From positions 76,815-140,814 of the forward strand of contig NW_002238036.1 in NCBI RefSeq assembly GCF_000150955.2: DNA of 64,000 nt, given 5' to 3'. Of this stretch, positions 49,202-60,463 are shown piece by piece. A program made the translations under genes and the position numbers. Position 1 is the stretch's first letter, and each line of letters opens with the position of its first letter. This stretch comes from Phaeodactylum tricornutum CCAP 1055/1. Its lineage: Eukaryota; Bacillariophyta; Bacillariophyceae; Surirellales; Neidiaceae. The notes below the pieces were generated by a model. The model was not told the DNA's origin. It did not search any database and worked only from the letters and a program-made list of their open reading frames with translations.

Positions 49202-52200
49202 TCAGAAATCGGAAACATCCGAACTCGCAAGTCCGGGGCTCCCGTCTCCCGCACGATGTGATGCAATGACCTCGCACTGATGGTGCGCAGCATTCACGTC
49301 CTCGATCAGTTTCGTATCATTGCATCGCTCTTCTAGAATTTCGACAATTTTTTCCATTGTTGTCTCATATTCGGAGCGAATCTTGGTTTCGGCTTTGTAG
49401 TACGCGTTTCGGTTTGCTAAGTCGGACTTTAGCTGAGCGTTCTGAGCCTTGTACTTTTTCAGATTCTCTTCCAACTTTTCGTTGTGGGTAGAAAGATTCT
49501 TCTTTTGCTTCTCGAGCGAATCGAGAGAAGCACCGGCCGACGCGTTGGCTTCAATCAGACGGTTATTCTGTTCCTTGAGCTCTTGTAGATCATCTTTCAT
49601 TTTCTCTGTTTGATCGCGAACCTTCTTGTTCTCCTTGCGTAAATAGTTGACGATCTTATCGGATTCTTCAATTTTTTTCTTATTGGCGGCAATATCCTTC
49701 TTAGGAATCTTCGCTGCTTCCTCCATCATCTTTTTGTGTTTGGCGTCGAGTTCGTTTTTCTCTGCTTCAATCTCGTCGACTTCTTTTTCAGCCTTGCTGA
49801 TTTTTTTGTCGTTGTCCTTCCGCTTGGCCTCGAGACTAGATTCCATACCCCGGATCTTGCTTTTGAGCTTGTCCAGTTGCTCTTGGAAATCAGCTTCTTC
49901 GCGTTCGCGAGCTTCATTCTCAGCCCTTTCACGTCGCTTGCGTTCGGCGGCAGCCTTCTTTTCACGCACTTCCCGGTCGGCCCGTTCCTTGGCCTCCTTT
50001 TCTTCGCGCATACGACGAGCTTCCTCGGCCTGCTTTTTACGTTTGGCTGCTTCCTTACGTTCCTTCTTCTCACGAGAGACACGATCCGCTTCTTCCTTGC
50101 GTTTGCGTTCCTCTTCACGGGCGGCTTCAATGTTCTTCATCCAGTTTTTACGGACCAAAAAGCCCCGAGCGTATTTCTGAAGAGTCATGGCTGGAGCATC
50201 TAGTCCATTCTCCAAACGGTTTGATTCGAGGAATTCGAGAGCACCAGCTCGGAAGTATGTGCGAGTCTTTCCCACTACAAACGCTTTCTTGACGCGTCCT
50301 TTTTCGTCGACTTCTTCCTTGGATTTGAGAGCGCAACTCATAATGGCCTCAATGTCGGCTCGAAGAGACTCGTCAGGAGTCATGCTGCTGTTGCGCTTGG
50401 ATGGGAATACCTTGGAATCCCACATGTTGGAGAATCGGTAGCGAACAACCGAGTTGTCCAAGCGGTTAGGGAAGGCGGAACGGGAGAGCGTGACAGCAGC
50501 GACAACACCTGCGCATCGGAGCTGCTCGACAGTCGGTATATGCTCCATGAGAACCGGAACCTTTTTCATGTTGGGCTTGATGCACCGAATGTATCGAGAT
50601 TCGGTCTTGCGCAAATTTGTCATGAGCGATAGGAGTTGGGTCTTGTACTTGCCCCATGCCGTAGGAGCGACCAGATTGCTCTTTTGACGGCGTGGCGTTC
50701 CACGAGTCATGTTGGCAGCTTCCACCTTGGCCATTTCGTTAGCGATGACGAAGTTGGTTGACATGCTGCATAGGTCACTGAGATCGGTAGGAAGTGTATC
50801 TTGGTTGCTACTGACAAACTGGTCAGCATCATACATAACCTTTCCAGCGTAGTGGTGGATTCCGAAGGACATGCGGTCCATTTTGTTCACAATCAAACAT
50901 TGAGAAGCATTGTTAACCTGGAGCGCCTTCTGGACAAACGCCTGGTCACTGCCCTGGGGGCGGACGCATTCTTCGTTCAAGAGAGCGAGGAGTCCTGTTC
51001 GGCCCTCGATAAGGTCAAGAACATCAGTGTTGTCGTCGTACCAAATCTCAGCCAACTCAATACCTTCGGCTTCGTATTCTGTCTGGACGGAGCGAAAGAT
51101 ATCTTCTGTGAACTTTTGCTGGAGTTTTTCGTTGGCGTAGTTGATGCACAATTGCTCAAACCGGTTCACAACGAAGGATTCAAAACCAAAAATATCGAGG
51201 AGGCCGATAATACCAAAATTGCTCATACTCCCATTCTTGTAGTTGTCCTCGGCACAGGTCGCGGTGTTTATTTCGCTGACAAGCCACAAGAAGAGTTTTC
51301 CATATATTTCTTTCGCAAGGGCATCGCAGGCATCTTTGGCTGCTACAGCATTTAGCGGCACCTTATACTCCTCTGTTTTAGTCTTCATGGTGCGCTCAGT
51401 GAAGGCCAATGTGAGGTCCTTCTCTTCAACACCCATCAATTCAGCAAGGTCGCGAAGCTCCTCAATAGTAGCAACTGCGGACTTGTCGGCATCTCCGTTC
51501 TTCGCATTGAACCCCAAGTTACCCAATTGCAACACGGCGCAGATTGCACGCATCATTGCGACAAGTTTGTCTCCACGAATATTGATCAAGTCCAGAGTTT
51601 TCACCGTGTTGGCAAAGTGCTCACCGTCTGACTGGCCCTCGATTTTTGTCGTGTCGGTATGGCCAACATACTTGAAGGATTTGTTATTACAACCTTTCAG
51701 CTTTGTCCAAAAACGAGCTTTTTCGCTATCTGGGGCGGCCAATAGCTGGTAAAAGACGTGGTATGTACGTTCTTCGGGGTCGTGCGCAACGATACGGCTC
51801 TTTTCCAACAAGTAGACTTCACAAGTGCTTCCAGCGAGCTTGCATTTCGACTCAGTCTTGTTTCCAAAGTTCATTAGGCCTGCTTCGCTATTATCAAATT
51901 GAAGCTGGAGGTATTTTCCAAAGCGAGATGAGTTGTCGTTACGACGGGTCTTGGCGTTTCCAAAGGCTTCAAGCAGAGGGTTCGAGTCAACAACGCGCTG
52001 AACGACGGGGTCAAGACCAGAATCTCCGGCCTTGCCGGGACCCTTTTGCACACTAGCCATGTGATTCATGCAAATTTTCACTGTTTCCGTCTTTCCTGCT
52101 CCTGATTCTCCGGAGACGAGAATGGACTGGTCATTTCCTCCGAATGCCAAGCCCTTGTACGAAAGAGACGACACTTCATACACATGCGGATCCATCCCTT

Positions 52201-52789
52201 CACGAGCATCCTTGTCGGTATCGTTCCACACCAAACGATTGGAGTAAAATACCCGTTTCTGCTCCGTGTATAGATCGTTGAACCACTTGAATGGATTGAC
52301 GGCGATCACGATGTCTCCTGTTCGGGTGTACGGATTTCCGTTCATGTGACGATTTTTAAGATTGTAAAGAATACCTGCCTAAAAGAAAAAGCAGACAATG
52401 TTAGAAATGGGATTCACACAGAAGATACTCACTATATAGATAGCTCAAAAAGTCTGTGGTTTCTGTCCACAAGCTTGGCTGCAATGACTTACTTCATGGA
52501 GGTATGGGAGGTGAACCATGTCGGCATATTGGTGCAGATTTCCTTTGCCGTCGACATTCTGGAGAGGGAGAACCTTGTGCGGGTAATCCTTTAGGTTAAC
52601 TGTCCTCTCTTCGACACCCTTCCCAGATCGACCACCATCCGAGACGATCGCTTGTTCGTTCGCGTATTTAGGAATGGAAACGACGGCTTTGTCTCCTTTC
52701 GTTTCAATGAGTGTTGCTGGAACCCAGGCAAATTCTTTGTCATGAACATAGACGAAAGTATCCTTCTTTTCTCCTTTATCCTTGCCCAT
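49202..52789 (-). CDS. Myosin heavy chain, tandem copy 1
   Basis: Two exons: 52789–52493 and 52378–49202, with a 114-bp GT–AG intron after LPYLHE, giving about 1157 residues. An SH3-like N-terminal region (MGKDKGEKKDTFVYVHDKEFAW) precedes a complete motor: P-loop GESGAGKT (about 189–196), switch I NDNSSRFG (246–253), switch II DIFGFES (494–500) and the actin-binding and converter regions (RYIRCIKPN, LRCAGVVAAV). An acidic residue (Glu) lies 16 residues before DALAK, the TEDS site, so the motor should not need heavy-chain phosphorylation there. One clear IQ motif follows (LQKYARGFLVRKNW, about 833–846), then a highly charged coiled-coil tail of about 280 residues and a short end. The class cannot be set by eye; diatom myosins form their own classes. 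Confidence 0.93.
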
Positions 52790-53742
52790 GTTCGTTCTGT
52801 TTTTTCGATAGAGTTGCAATTTGGCAGAAGCGCTGTTGACCTCTGAATATAATTTGATATTTTGACGACTGATGCTGAAACTCTTCACAAATCCGAGAAA
52901 AGTGGCCCAACGAACAAGAGCGAATGGCTCGTGACCGTGCTGAACAGGCATTTGCCGTAGCGATGCCTACAAACGCTACCAGAGGGCCTTTTTGCTCAAT
53001 GACCAAATGACCGATAAAAATGAAACCAAGAGAGCAAGTGTTTGAAAGACGCTACGACCGAGTGTGACTCCGCTCATCCTTTGTAGAGATATATCGGACA
53101 TGTCCTTCCGAATATATACTTGGGCCTAGGTCTTGACGGGCTTTTCCACTATTGAAATACATATGGGTTGGCAATCTAGTGGCCATATTTAGCGTTCCGT
53201 CAGGAAGATCGTCGCGCCAGGTGAAACATCTATGATTTGTGTCAGACGCAAGGGAACGCTCGTCTTTTCAAACCTCATGTGAACCCGTAAATGCTCTGCG
53301 TCCAATCCTACTGCTTTCAACGAAACACTTTGAAAAAAATTAGTTCACCGAAAAATCGCTATTTATGTCTACTGACAGTAAATAAAAACATGAATTAATG
53401 TAAGCCAAGCAACGTAATCACCCTTCAGAATCCAAACAGTCAGACATCGTCATGTTAGGTTTGCTTGTTTCTCTGTCCAGTCCTGACATGACTCCTTTCG
53501 ACAAGCTTTCACATCCTAGTGTGCACAACAATGACGGAGTACAGGTGTAGGACGATCCCGCCCCTTCAAAACGAGACTTCATGCTTTTTGCGGCGAAATA
53601 CAGCCTGTGTCTCAATGCCACGCCGCCTACAAGTTTTAATGATACAGATCAAGTCAATCTTTAGTCCAAAAACAAATATGTCATTCATATACGTGCATTA
53701 TCATTAGTGTTGACTGGTAGATAGAAGAGCGCTTGGTGGTAA
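52790..53742. other. Intergenic region between the two myosin genes
   Basis: It contains the promoter of copy 1 and the 3' end of copy 2. I see no further gene; the open frames are short and motif-free. Confidence 0.4.
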
Positions 53743-56700
53743 TCACATGTCGACCTCGGCTTCGAGGGCTGCCATTATAGATTTCGATTCAGCTTCACAT
53801 TCGAGCGCAATTACGCAAGTATCTTCAACAATCTGAGGCTCTTTGCTTGTTTCCTGGATCATATTCAGAATCCGCGCCATCGTTTTTTGGTATTCAAGGC
53901 GAGTCTCGGCTTGAGTCATGTAGTCATCTTGTCGCTTCATGCAATCTTCTTTCAGAGTTTTGTTCTGCTTCTTGGCCTTTTCAAGTGTGGTAAGGAGGTC
54001 CTCGTTCTTGTTGTTAACCTTGCCTGTATCGTCATTGAGCTCCTCGAAATTTTCCCCAGTGTTTTCATTGGCTGCGATGAGCTTGTCGTTGTTTGACTTC
54101 ACCACATCAAACTTGTCCTTGATTTTGTCATGATCTTTGCGAATTTTCTTGTTCTCTTTCTTCAAGAATTCGATCAATTTCGTCTGCTCCTCGAGTTTTT
54201 TCTTTTGTTGGGCAGCAAGCTTCTTGGGTTCCATCATAGCCTTACGAGCAGACTCACTCGTATCCTCCCGGAGCTGCTCCAATTCACGCTGAGCTTGCTC
54301 TTTGCGCTCTTCCGCTTCTAGAAGCTTTTTCTCTCTGTGCTCATCAGCATCGTCCAATTGCTTTTTCAGGCTTTTAATTTGATCTTCATACTTTTGCTTA
54401 TCGTTCTGTCGTTTCATCATGCGCTCTTCCTTTGCACTTTCTGCCAATTCTCGCGCCGCCCGTGCTTCCCGTTCTGCAGCTTCACGCGCCTCGCGTTCAG
54501 CTTCAGCCCTTCCTTTAACCAGATCGGAAAACTGCTTACGGACCAGGAACCCTCGAGCATATTTTTGAATAGTCGCAGCCTGCGTGTCGAAGCCTGTTTG
54601 ACGGTTGGACTCGAGGTATTCCAAGGCACCCGCACGAAAGTAAGTTTTGGTACGTCCAACGACGAATGCTTTTTTCACCAGTCCCTTGTCATCAATCTCC
54701 TGTTTGCATTTCAAGGCTTCGGTCATCATAGCATCGCAATCACATCGGAGCGCCTCATCATGAGCCATTCCATTGTTCTTGATAGAGGGATAGGCATTCT
54801 TATCCCACGTCGAGCTGTACCGAAAACGGACTGCACTGTTGTCCAGTCGATTGGGAAAAGCAGAACGGGCCAACGTGACGGCAGCAACTACACCCGCACA
54901 TCGTAGCTGCTCGACAGTCGGGACGTGCTCCATGACATTTGGTACTTTCTTCATGTTAGGCTTGATACAACGAATGTAGCGAGAATTTGTTTTGCGCAAG
55001 TTACCCATGAGCGAGGCAAGCTGAGTCTTGTACTTGCCCCAAACTGTAGGAGCAACAATGTTGCTGCGTTGGCGCTTAGGCGGGCCTCTCTTTGCCCGAG
55101 CAACAGCTTCGTCGTCGTGCTTCTTGTTGATTATGTCGTTGTCGGACATCAGCCCAATATCTTCAAGATCTGTCGGCAGAGTATCCTGGTTACTGGTGAC
55201 GAATTTATCGGCGTCGTACATGACCTTACCAGCATAGTGATGGACACCAAACGACATACGATCCATCATGTTCACAATGAGACAAGGGGAGCTTTTGTTG
55301 GATACAAGCGCTTTCTGAACAAAGTCCTGATCATTTCCTTTAGGACGCACGCATTCCTCATTCAACATTGCGAGAAGACCGGAACGACCCTCAATCAAAT
55401 CGAGGACATCCGTATTGTCATCGTACTGAATTTCGGCAAGCGCGATGCCTTCAGCTTCGTACTCGGCTTGAACGGCGCGGAAAACGTCTTCGGTGAACTT
55501 TTGCTGTAGCTTTTCGTTGGCATAGTTGATGCAAAGCTGCTCAAAACGGTTGACAATGAAAGACTCAAAGCCAAAAATATCCAAAAGACCAATTATACCG
55601 TATTCAAAGGTTGCCATGGAACCTTTCTTGTAGTTGTCTTCAGCACACGTAGCGGCGTTGATTTCCTTGACAACCCAAAGAAATACCTTGCCGTAGACCT
55701 CCTTCGCAAAGGCATCGGCTGCATCTTTGGCAGCTTCCGTGTTGAGGGGAACCTTGTAGGTGTCGGTACGTGTTTTCATTGTCCGCTCAGTAAAAGCCAA
55801 GTTGAGATCGTTGACACCAACCCCCATCAGCTCGGCGAGGTCGGAACATTCGGTTTTGGAAGTAATCTCAGACTTGTCGCGGTCGCCGCCTTTGGCACCA
55901 AACGTCAAGTTACCACACTGCATGGTGATGCACAGAGCGCGAACCAGAGTCTTTAATTTATCACCAGAAATTCCGATGAGTTCCAAAGTGTTGATTGTGT
56001 GCTGAAAGTGCTCGGCATCCGTTTGTCCCTCGATCTTCTTCGTGTCGGTTTCGCCAACATACTTAAAGGATTTGTTCGAGGTTCCCTTCAACTTGCTCCA
56101 AAACTTGCCCTTCACGTCATCAGGGGCAGCCAAAAGCTGATAAAAGATATGATACGTACGTTCCCAGTCGTCGTGAACGCAGACGCGATTTTTCTCGAGG
56201 AGATACACATCGCATTTGCTCCCAGCAAGCAAGCAGTTCGAAACGCTTCTGCTGGTGAGGCTGCTTTCTTTCATCTTGCTGTTGTCGAATTGAAGCTGAA
56301 GATACTTTCCGAATCGTGACGAGTTATCGTTGCGACGGGTTTTGGCGTTACCGAAGGCTTCCAGGAGAGGATTGGACTCAACCACACGTTGTACGACAGG
56401 ATCAAGAGATTCCTCCATACCAGGTCGAATTGGACCCTTCTGAACACTCGCCATATGATTCATACAAATTTTGACCGTCTCGGTTTTCCCCGCACCAGAC
56501 TCTCCGGAAACCAAAATCGATTGATTCATCATTTCGAAAGCCAACCCTTTGTACGAAAGGGACGACACTTCGTACACGTGAGGTTCCATGCTGTCGCGAG
56601 GGTCCTGGTCGGCAGCCTCCCATACCAAACGGTTTGAGTAGTAGACACGCTTCTTTTCGGTGTAAAGATCGTGAAACCACTGGAAGGGGTTGACGGCGAT

Positions 56701-57254
56701 CACGATGTCTCCTGTTCGGGTGTATGGCTTACCGCTCAAGTGACGCTCTTTTAAGTTGTATAAAATACCGGCCTTTGGAATGGAGAACATGAATTTCATT
56801 AGAAAACCATTCATTTGCGTACGAAGCGTCGCACATCAGCAAACAGTTCTCCACATCGTACCTCGTGCAAATAGGGAAGGCGAACCATATCAGGGTACGC
56901 GGTCAGGTTTCCGTTATGGTCGACGTTCTGTAGTGGAAGAACTTTGCTTGGGTACTCCTTGAGGTCGATCGTTTGCTGCTGTCCTTTTTTCGCGTTGCGG
57001 CCGCCATCACTCCTCATTTGTTCTTCATTCTAAAAGACGAGATAGGAAGAGCGTCAGAGACGGGCACTAGAAGGGCTTTCAAAAACCTTCAAACGTCTGA
57101 ATGCGTGGGAGATACCTACCTTATACTCTGGCACGGACACAATAGCCTTGTCTCCTTTGGTGTCCTCTAGAATCGCCGGTCGCCAGGCATGATTCTTGTC
57201 CATGATGTAGACGTAAGTCGTCTGCTTCTCATCCTTGGCTACCTTCTTCACCAT
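53743..57254 (-). CDS. Myosin heavy chain, tandem copy 2
   Basis: Three exons: 57254–57120, 57029–56862 and 56772–53743, giving about 1110 residues. The N-terminal region MVKKVAKDEKQTTYVYIMDKNHAW, P-loop GESGAGKT, switch I NDNSSRFG, switch II DIFGFESF, RYIRCIKPNMKKVP and one IQ motif (IQKYARGFLVRKQF) parallel copy 1 throughout, as does the coiled-coil tail. The second intron lies at exactly the copy-1 site (after LPYLHE, before AGILYNL); the first (after PEYK) has no counterpart there. Asp is at the TEDS position. The copies are head-to-tail, about 1 kb apart, and the motors are nearly collinear, so this is a tandem gene duplication. The tail sequences differ more than the motors, which suggests different cargo. 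Confidence 0.93.
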
Positions 57255-58498
57255 GATTGCTGGTCTCTGTTGAGTCGGTTTTTTGCTGCGGACAGTTTGA
57301 TTCCAGACATGCGGTGACCGAGACTATGATGAAAAGGAAATTGGTCCAACGAGAAAGTGAGGGCTCGAAAAGATCTCTGTCCGCGTTTATAACTGGCATT
57401 TTGCCTTGCATGCAGTACAAATCCTACCAGGTAGAAATCTTATAATGACCTTTGTACGTATCTGGCTTGGCCCGATTTCGCTATGACTTTCACGCCGCCG
57501 TTCTAGTTAGTGTATTCCATGTCTTCATGGACTACGCCAAGAACAGAAACGGAAACGCCGTCGATCGTCGTGAATTGAGTAGCGCGCTTTTTTGCGCTTT
57601 CATTAATCGTGCCCAAAGGATTTGTGAGCGCTTTTCTACACCAAGACTGACACTTTCATTCATGACCGTTTGGGAAAGCGGTATTAGAGATCGGGGACAG
57701 ACCGAATTCGTGAGAGGGGGAGGCCAACCCGAGACGATCTGCACCCCGAGGACCACGATTGCCGCCAACTCGCGATGCTTTTAACAAAACGACGCGATTG
57801 TGTGCCTGGTGATCTCGTGCATGCGAAAAAACGGTTTCCTCGTGAACTCACCGAATCCAACACATCCGCAGACAATGCATTCTGTAATGTTTTGCTTTTA
57901 TTCGAGCCTCAAACAATTGGAAGTAGGTATTGATTCACCTCACTTCGACCCTTAAAAGTCAGTACTGTCAACGATCAAACTTTCCACGTCGCTTTTGTAC
58001 GTCGACTGGCGGCTTAGGAAGTACCCATATCGTTGTTTGCCAAACTGTTTCCGTATGATATTGATGGCAGTGGTGGAAAGCAGCGCGATCACCTACCATA
58101 CGTCGATCGCCGGCATCGCCTCCCATAATTTCTATCCCCTAACCCCTGACCCTATAGTCAACGTTGGTACCTCTACTAGAATAATGACGACATACTGTTC
58201 GGCGCCTGTTGGTATGTTATACCGAAACGTTTGCGGACTTAACTTTTTTGGGCCTTGACCAGCTTTCGCCGCTCCAGGCGTTGAAAAGTCGAAAAGATCA
58301 AAAGCTAAGGAACTCCGCTAGAAGTTCTGATACAATGAGGCGTGACCCCTTCATCGAGCCCAACTTCCACACAATAAAATACTGTTGGATATTGAGAAGA
58401 CACTGCCCGAATCAATGCACTACAAACACTCATACGAAGTCGACTTCTTGTACGACTACGAATCCATCAAGTGCCCTGCGTTAGTTTTAAGCTAAACG
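57255..58498. other. Intergenic region upstream of myosin copy 2
   Basis: This 1.2-kb region holds the promoter of myosin copy 2 and the 3' end of the ClpS-like gene. No gene was recognised. Confidence 0.4.
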
Positions 58499-59143
58499 TT
58501 AAAAGGCACCGCCGTCGCTATTGCCACTACTACTCCTCCCGGCTCCCGCCTTGTCCTCGTTGCTGGCATCCTTGGCCTGCCATCCTCGTTGTCCTCCTTC
58601 ACAAAAGGGTACAACGCGGCACACGATATCGCGCATTTGTAGCTGCCGTCCCAGATTCAGGCATTTTTCGCGTGGCCATGTTCCCAGACACGCCATGCCT
58701 TCCTCCCGAGCAAAGCTGGACAATTCCGTCGCCTCCTCCGATGGCATCTGCAAAACGTATTCTAGGCTTCCGGACACGTAGGTGACCGTGATTTTGGGCT
58801 TGTCAAAGGTCGATCCCATGAGCAGAATGTGAAAAGGATCGTTGATTTCCCGCGATTCTGCGGAATCCTGGAGATATTCCAAATCGGGATATTCCGTATT
58901 GTCCTCGTCGTCGTTCGTACGATCGTTGTCACTGCCGCGTCGTCGCCGGTTCGTTTCACTTTGGGTTCGTTCCTTCGTGGGTGGATCCATGGTCGTGGCC
59001 CCGCCGAGCGGACTCATCGCGAATCGTGTCCGTTGAGGCCCCGCCGCCGTAAACGCCATTGTCCCGTACGCCGTCGATCCCAGTAGCGTCAGGAGTGCTA
59101 GCCAAACCGCCGAAAGAATCATACCAACACTGCGCCGAGTCAT
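58499..59143 (-). CDS. ClpS-like domain protein with plastid-type presequence
   Basis: The 214-residue protein begins with a signal-peptide-like helix (MILSAVWLALLTLLGSTAYG) and TMAFTAAG, close to the ASAF motif. After a charged linker, residues about 101–182 (DPFHILLMGSTF...VSGSLEYVLQMPSEEATELSSFAREEGMACLGTWPREKCLNLGRQL) have the pattern of ClpS: an N-terminal strand, a loop, a helix ending in 'MxxEEA', then 'EG.A.LGTW' resembling 'EG.AVCGVY', and a final helix. ClpS brings N-degron substrates to the Clp protease in bacteria and plastids. The usual 'NDD' at the substrate pocket is replaced (MGSTFDKP), so substrate choice may differ or be lost. The Gly/Ser tail is not conserved. The family call is an inference from pattern. 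Confidence 0.55.
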   Translation of the reverse strand: MTRRSVGMILSAVWLALLTLLGSTAYGTMAFTAAGPQRTRFAMSPLGGATTMDPPTKERTQSETNRRRRGSDNDRTNDDEDNTEYPDLEYLQDSAESREINDPFHILLMGSTFDKPKITVTYVSGSLEYVLQMPSEEATELSSFAREEGMACLGTWPREKCLNLGRQLQMRDIVCRVVPFCEGGQRGWQAKDASNEDKAGAGRSSSGNSDGGAF

Positions 59144-60463
59144 GATCGTGCCGTATCCTTGGAATACAGAAAATTAGGAGGAATAGAACGAGCGTTGACA
59201 CCTGCACAAGGTAGGCGGCAGCTCCGTCTCGAATGCTTGTAGATCGTAGATTGTGGCACACCTCGACATCTGACTCGTCGGAAAAATGGGATTCCTCTGG
59301 TTTCCGACTGGTTCGAGCTTTCACTCCGGGACTGATACGAACCGCTAAAATGCGTATAGAAGCGAGCGTCCCTCGGGACTTGATTGTGTGACGTGGCCGG
59401 CTAGTGTCCAGCTGCCTTGATTGACAGTGACAAGGATTGAACGTGATGAGGATTCGTTCCGAGCTGTATTTCTTCTGTTCGCTTGTCTGTGTAAGCTGTT
59501 ATCTATTTTCGGTCAGCCGTTTACTTTACATTAGTGAGCGACTGTACTTCAGAAGACGGGTTCTGCCCAAACATTCGTTTTCTCACGTGGCCTCGACAAG
59601 CATTCGAAAATCGGATTCACAGTCATGTAGGTAAGTCTTCCCATCTTCCAGCTCAATACATTGATCTAGGACGCCGATCCCGAGGGCCTTTTTGGAACTT
59701 TTTAAAACCTGCCACAGGGACAAAGACGTCTTTCTTGGATTTCGATGACGCGCTTGACGGTATCGCAATCGCGTCCTGGGTGAAGCACATTGACTCTCAA
59801 GGCGAACGGGGCAGAACGGGAATTGGCCTGGACACTCGGACCCTTCGATTTCCTGCTCTTTACTTCTTTTCTCTTTTGGCTCTCCGATTAGCTATTCTTT
59901 TACACCGTGCGAGTGAATGAATGATTGAATGAATGAAAAAGTGGCGAGGATTATTAAAGGGACCGTCCTTCCGGTGCCGAGCGAGCCCAGCAGGGAGGAG
60001 ACTGTTGGAATTCCAAGGAAAGCCAAGCGAGAAACATGCAAGCCAATGATTGCGAAGCAAAAAACCCAGCAGCGTCGATGAAAAAGTCGCGTAGAGGTGT
60101 AACTGAAATTTATTCCATGCAAGTCAAACACGAGGATAGTAGTCTGCCGGGAATTTCTTGGACTTTGTATGCGGTTTAGATGATGTTTTGATCAGTCCTC
60201 GTGTGGCTACTCTCTTGCAACAAAAAAGGGTCGGGCCCATCGTGGACGATTCATAGGCGCACAATTAACATCAAAGCATTCGCTACTATTGTCGTGTGAT
60301 AGCTAGAAACAACGTGCATAGCTATACTCAGTACCGCCGATCCTGCTTCTCCTCAGGGAATAGAGGCAAGGTTGTCTCCGATTCAGATACATGTACCATT
60401 GCCACTATCGAGAAGACTCAGCAGAAGACCGGGATGGTAAGGATTGGCAGTAGTAAGTTAGCG
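59144..60463. other. Intergenic region
   Basis: This 1.3-kb region contains the ClpS-like promoter. A plus-strand frame at 59534–59920 has no motif. A GAATGAATGATTGAATGAATG tetranucleotide-like run lies near 59914–59934. Confidence 0.35.

Noticed and set aside
50801-51355. Long plus-strand frames antisense to the myosins (also 54925–55509)
   Set aside because: They mirror the conserved motor sequence on the other strand; no independent motif.
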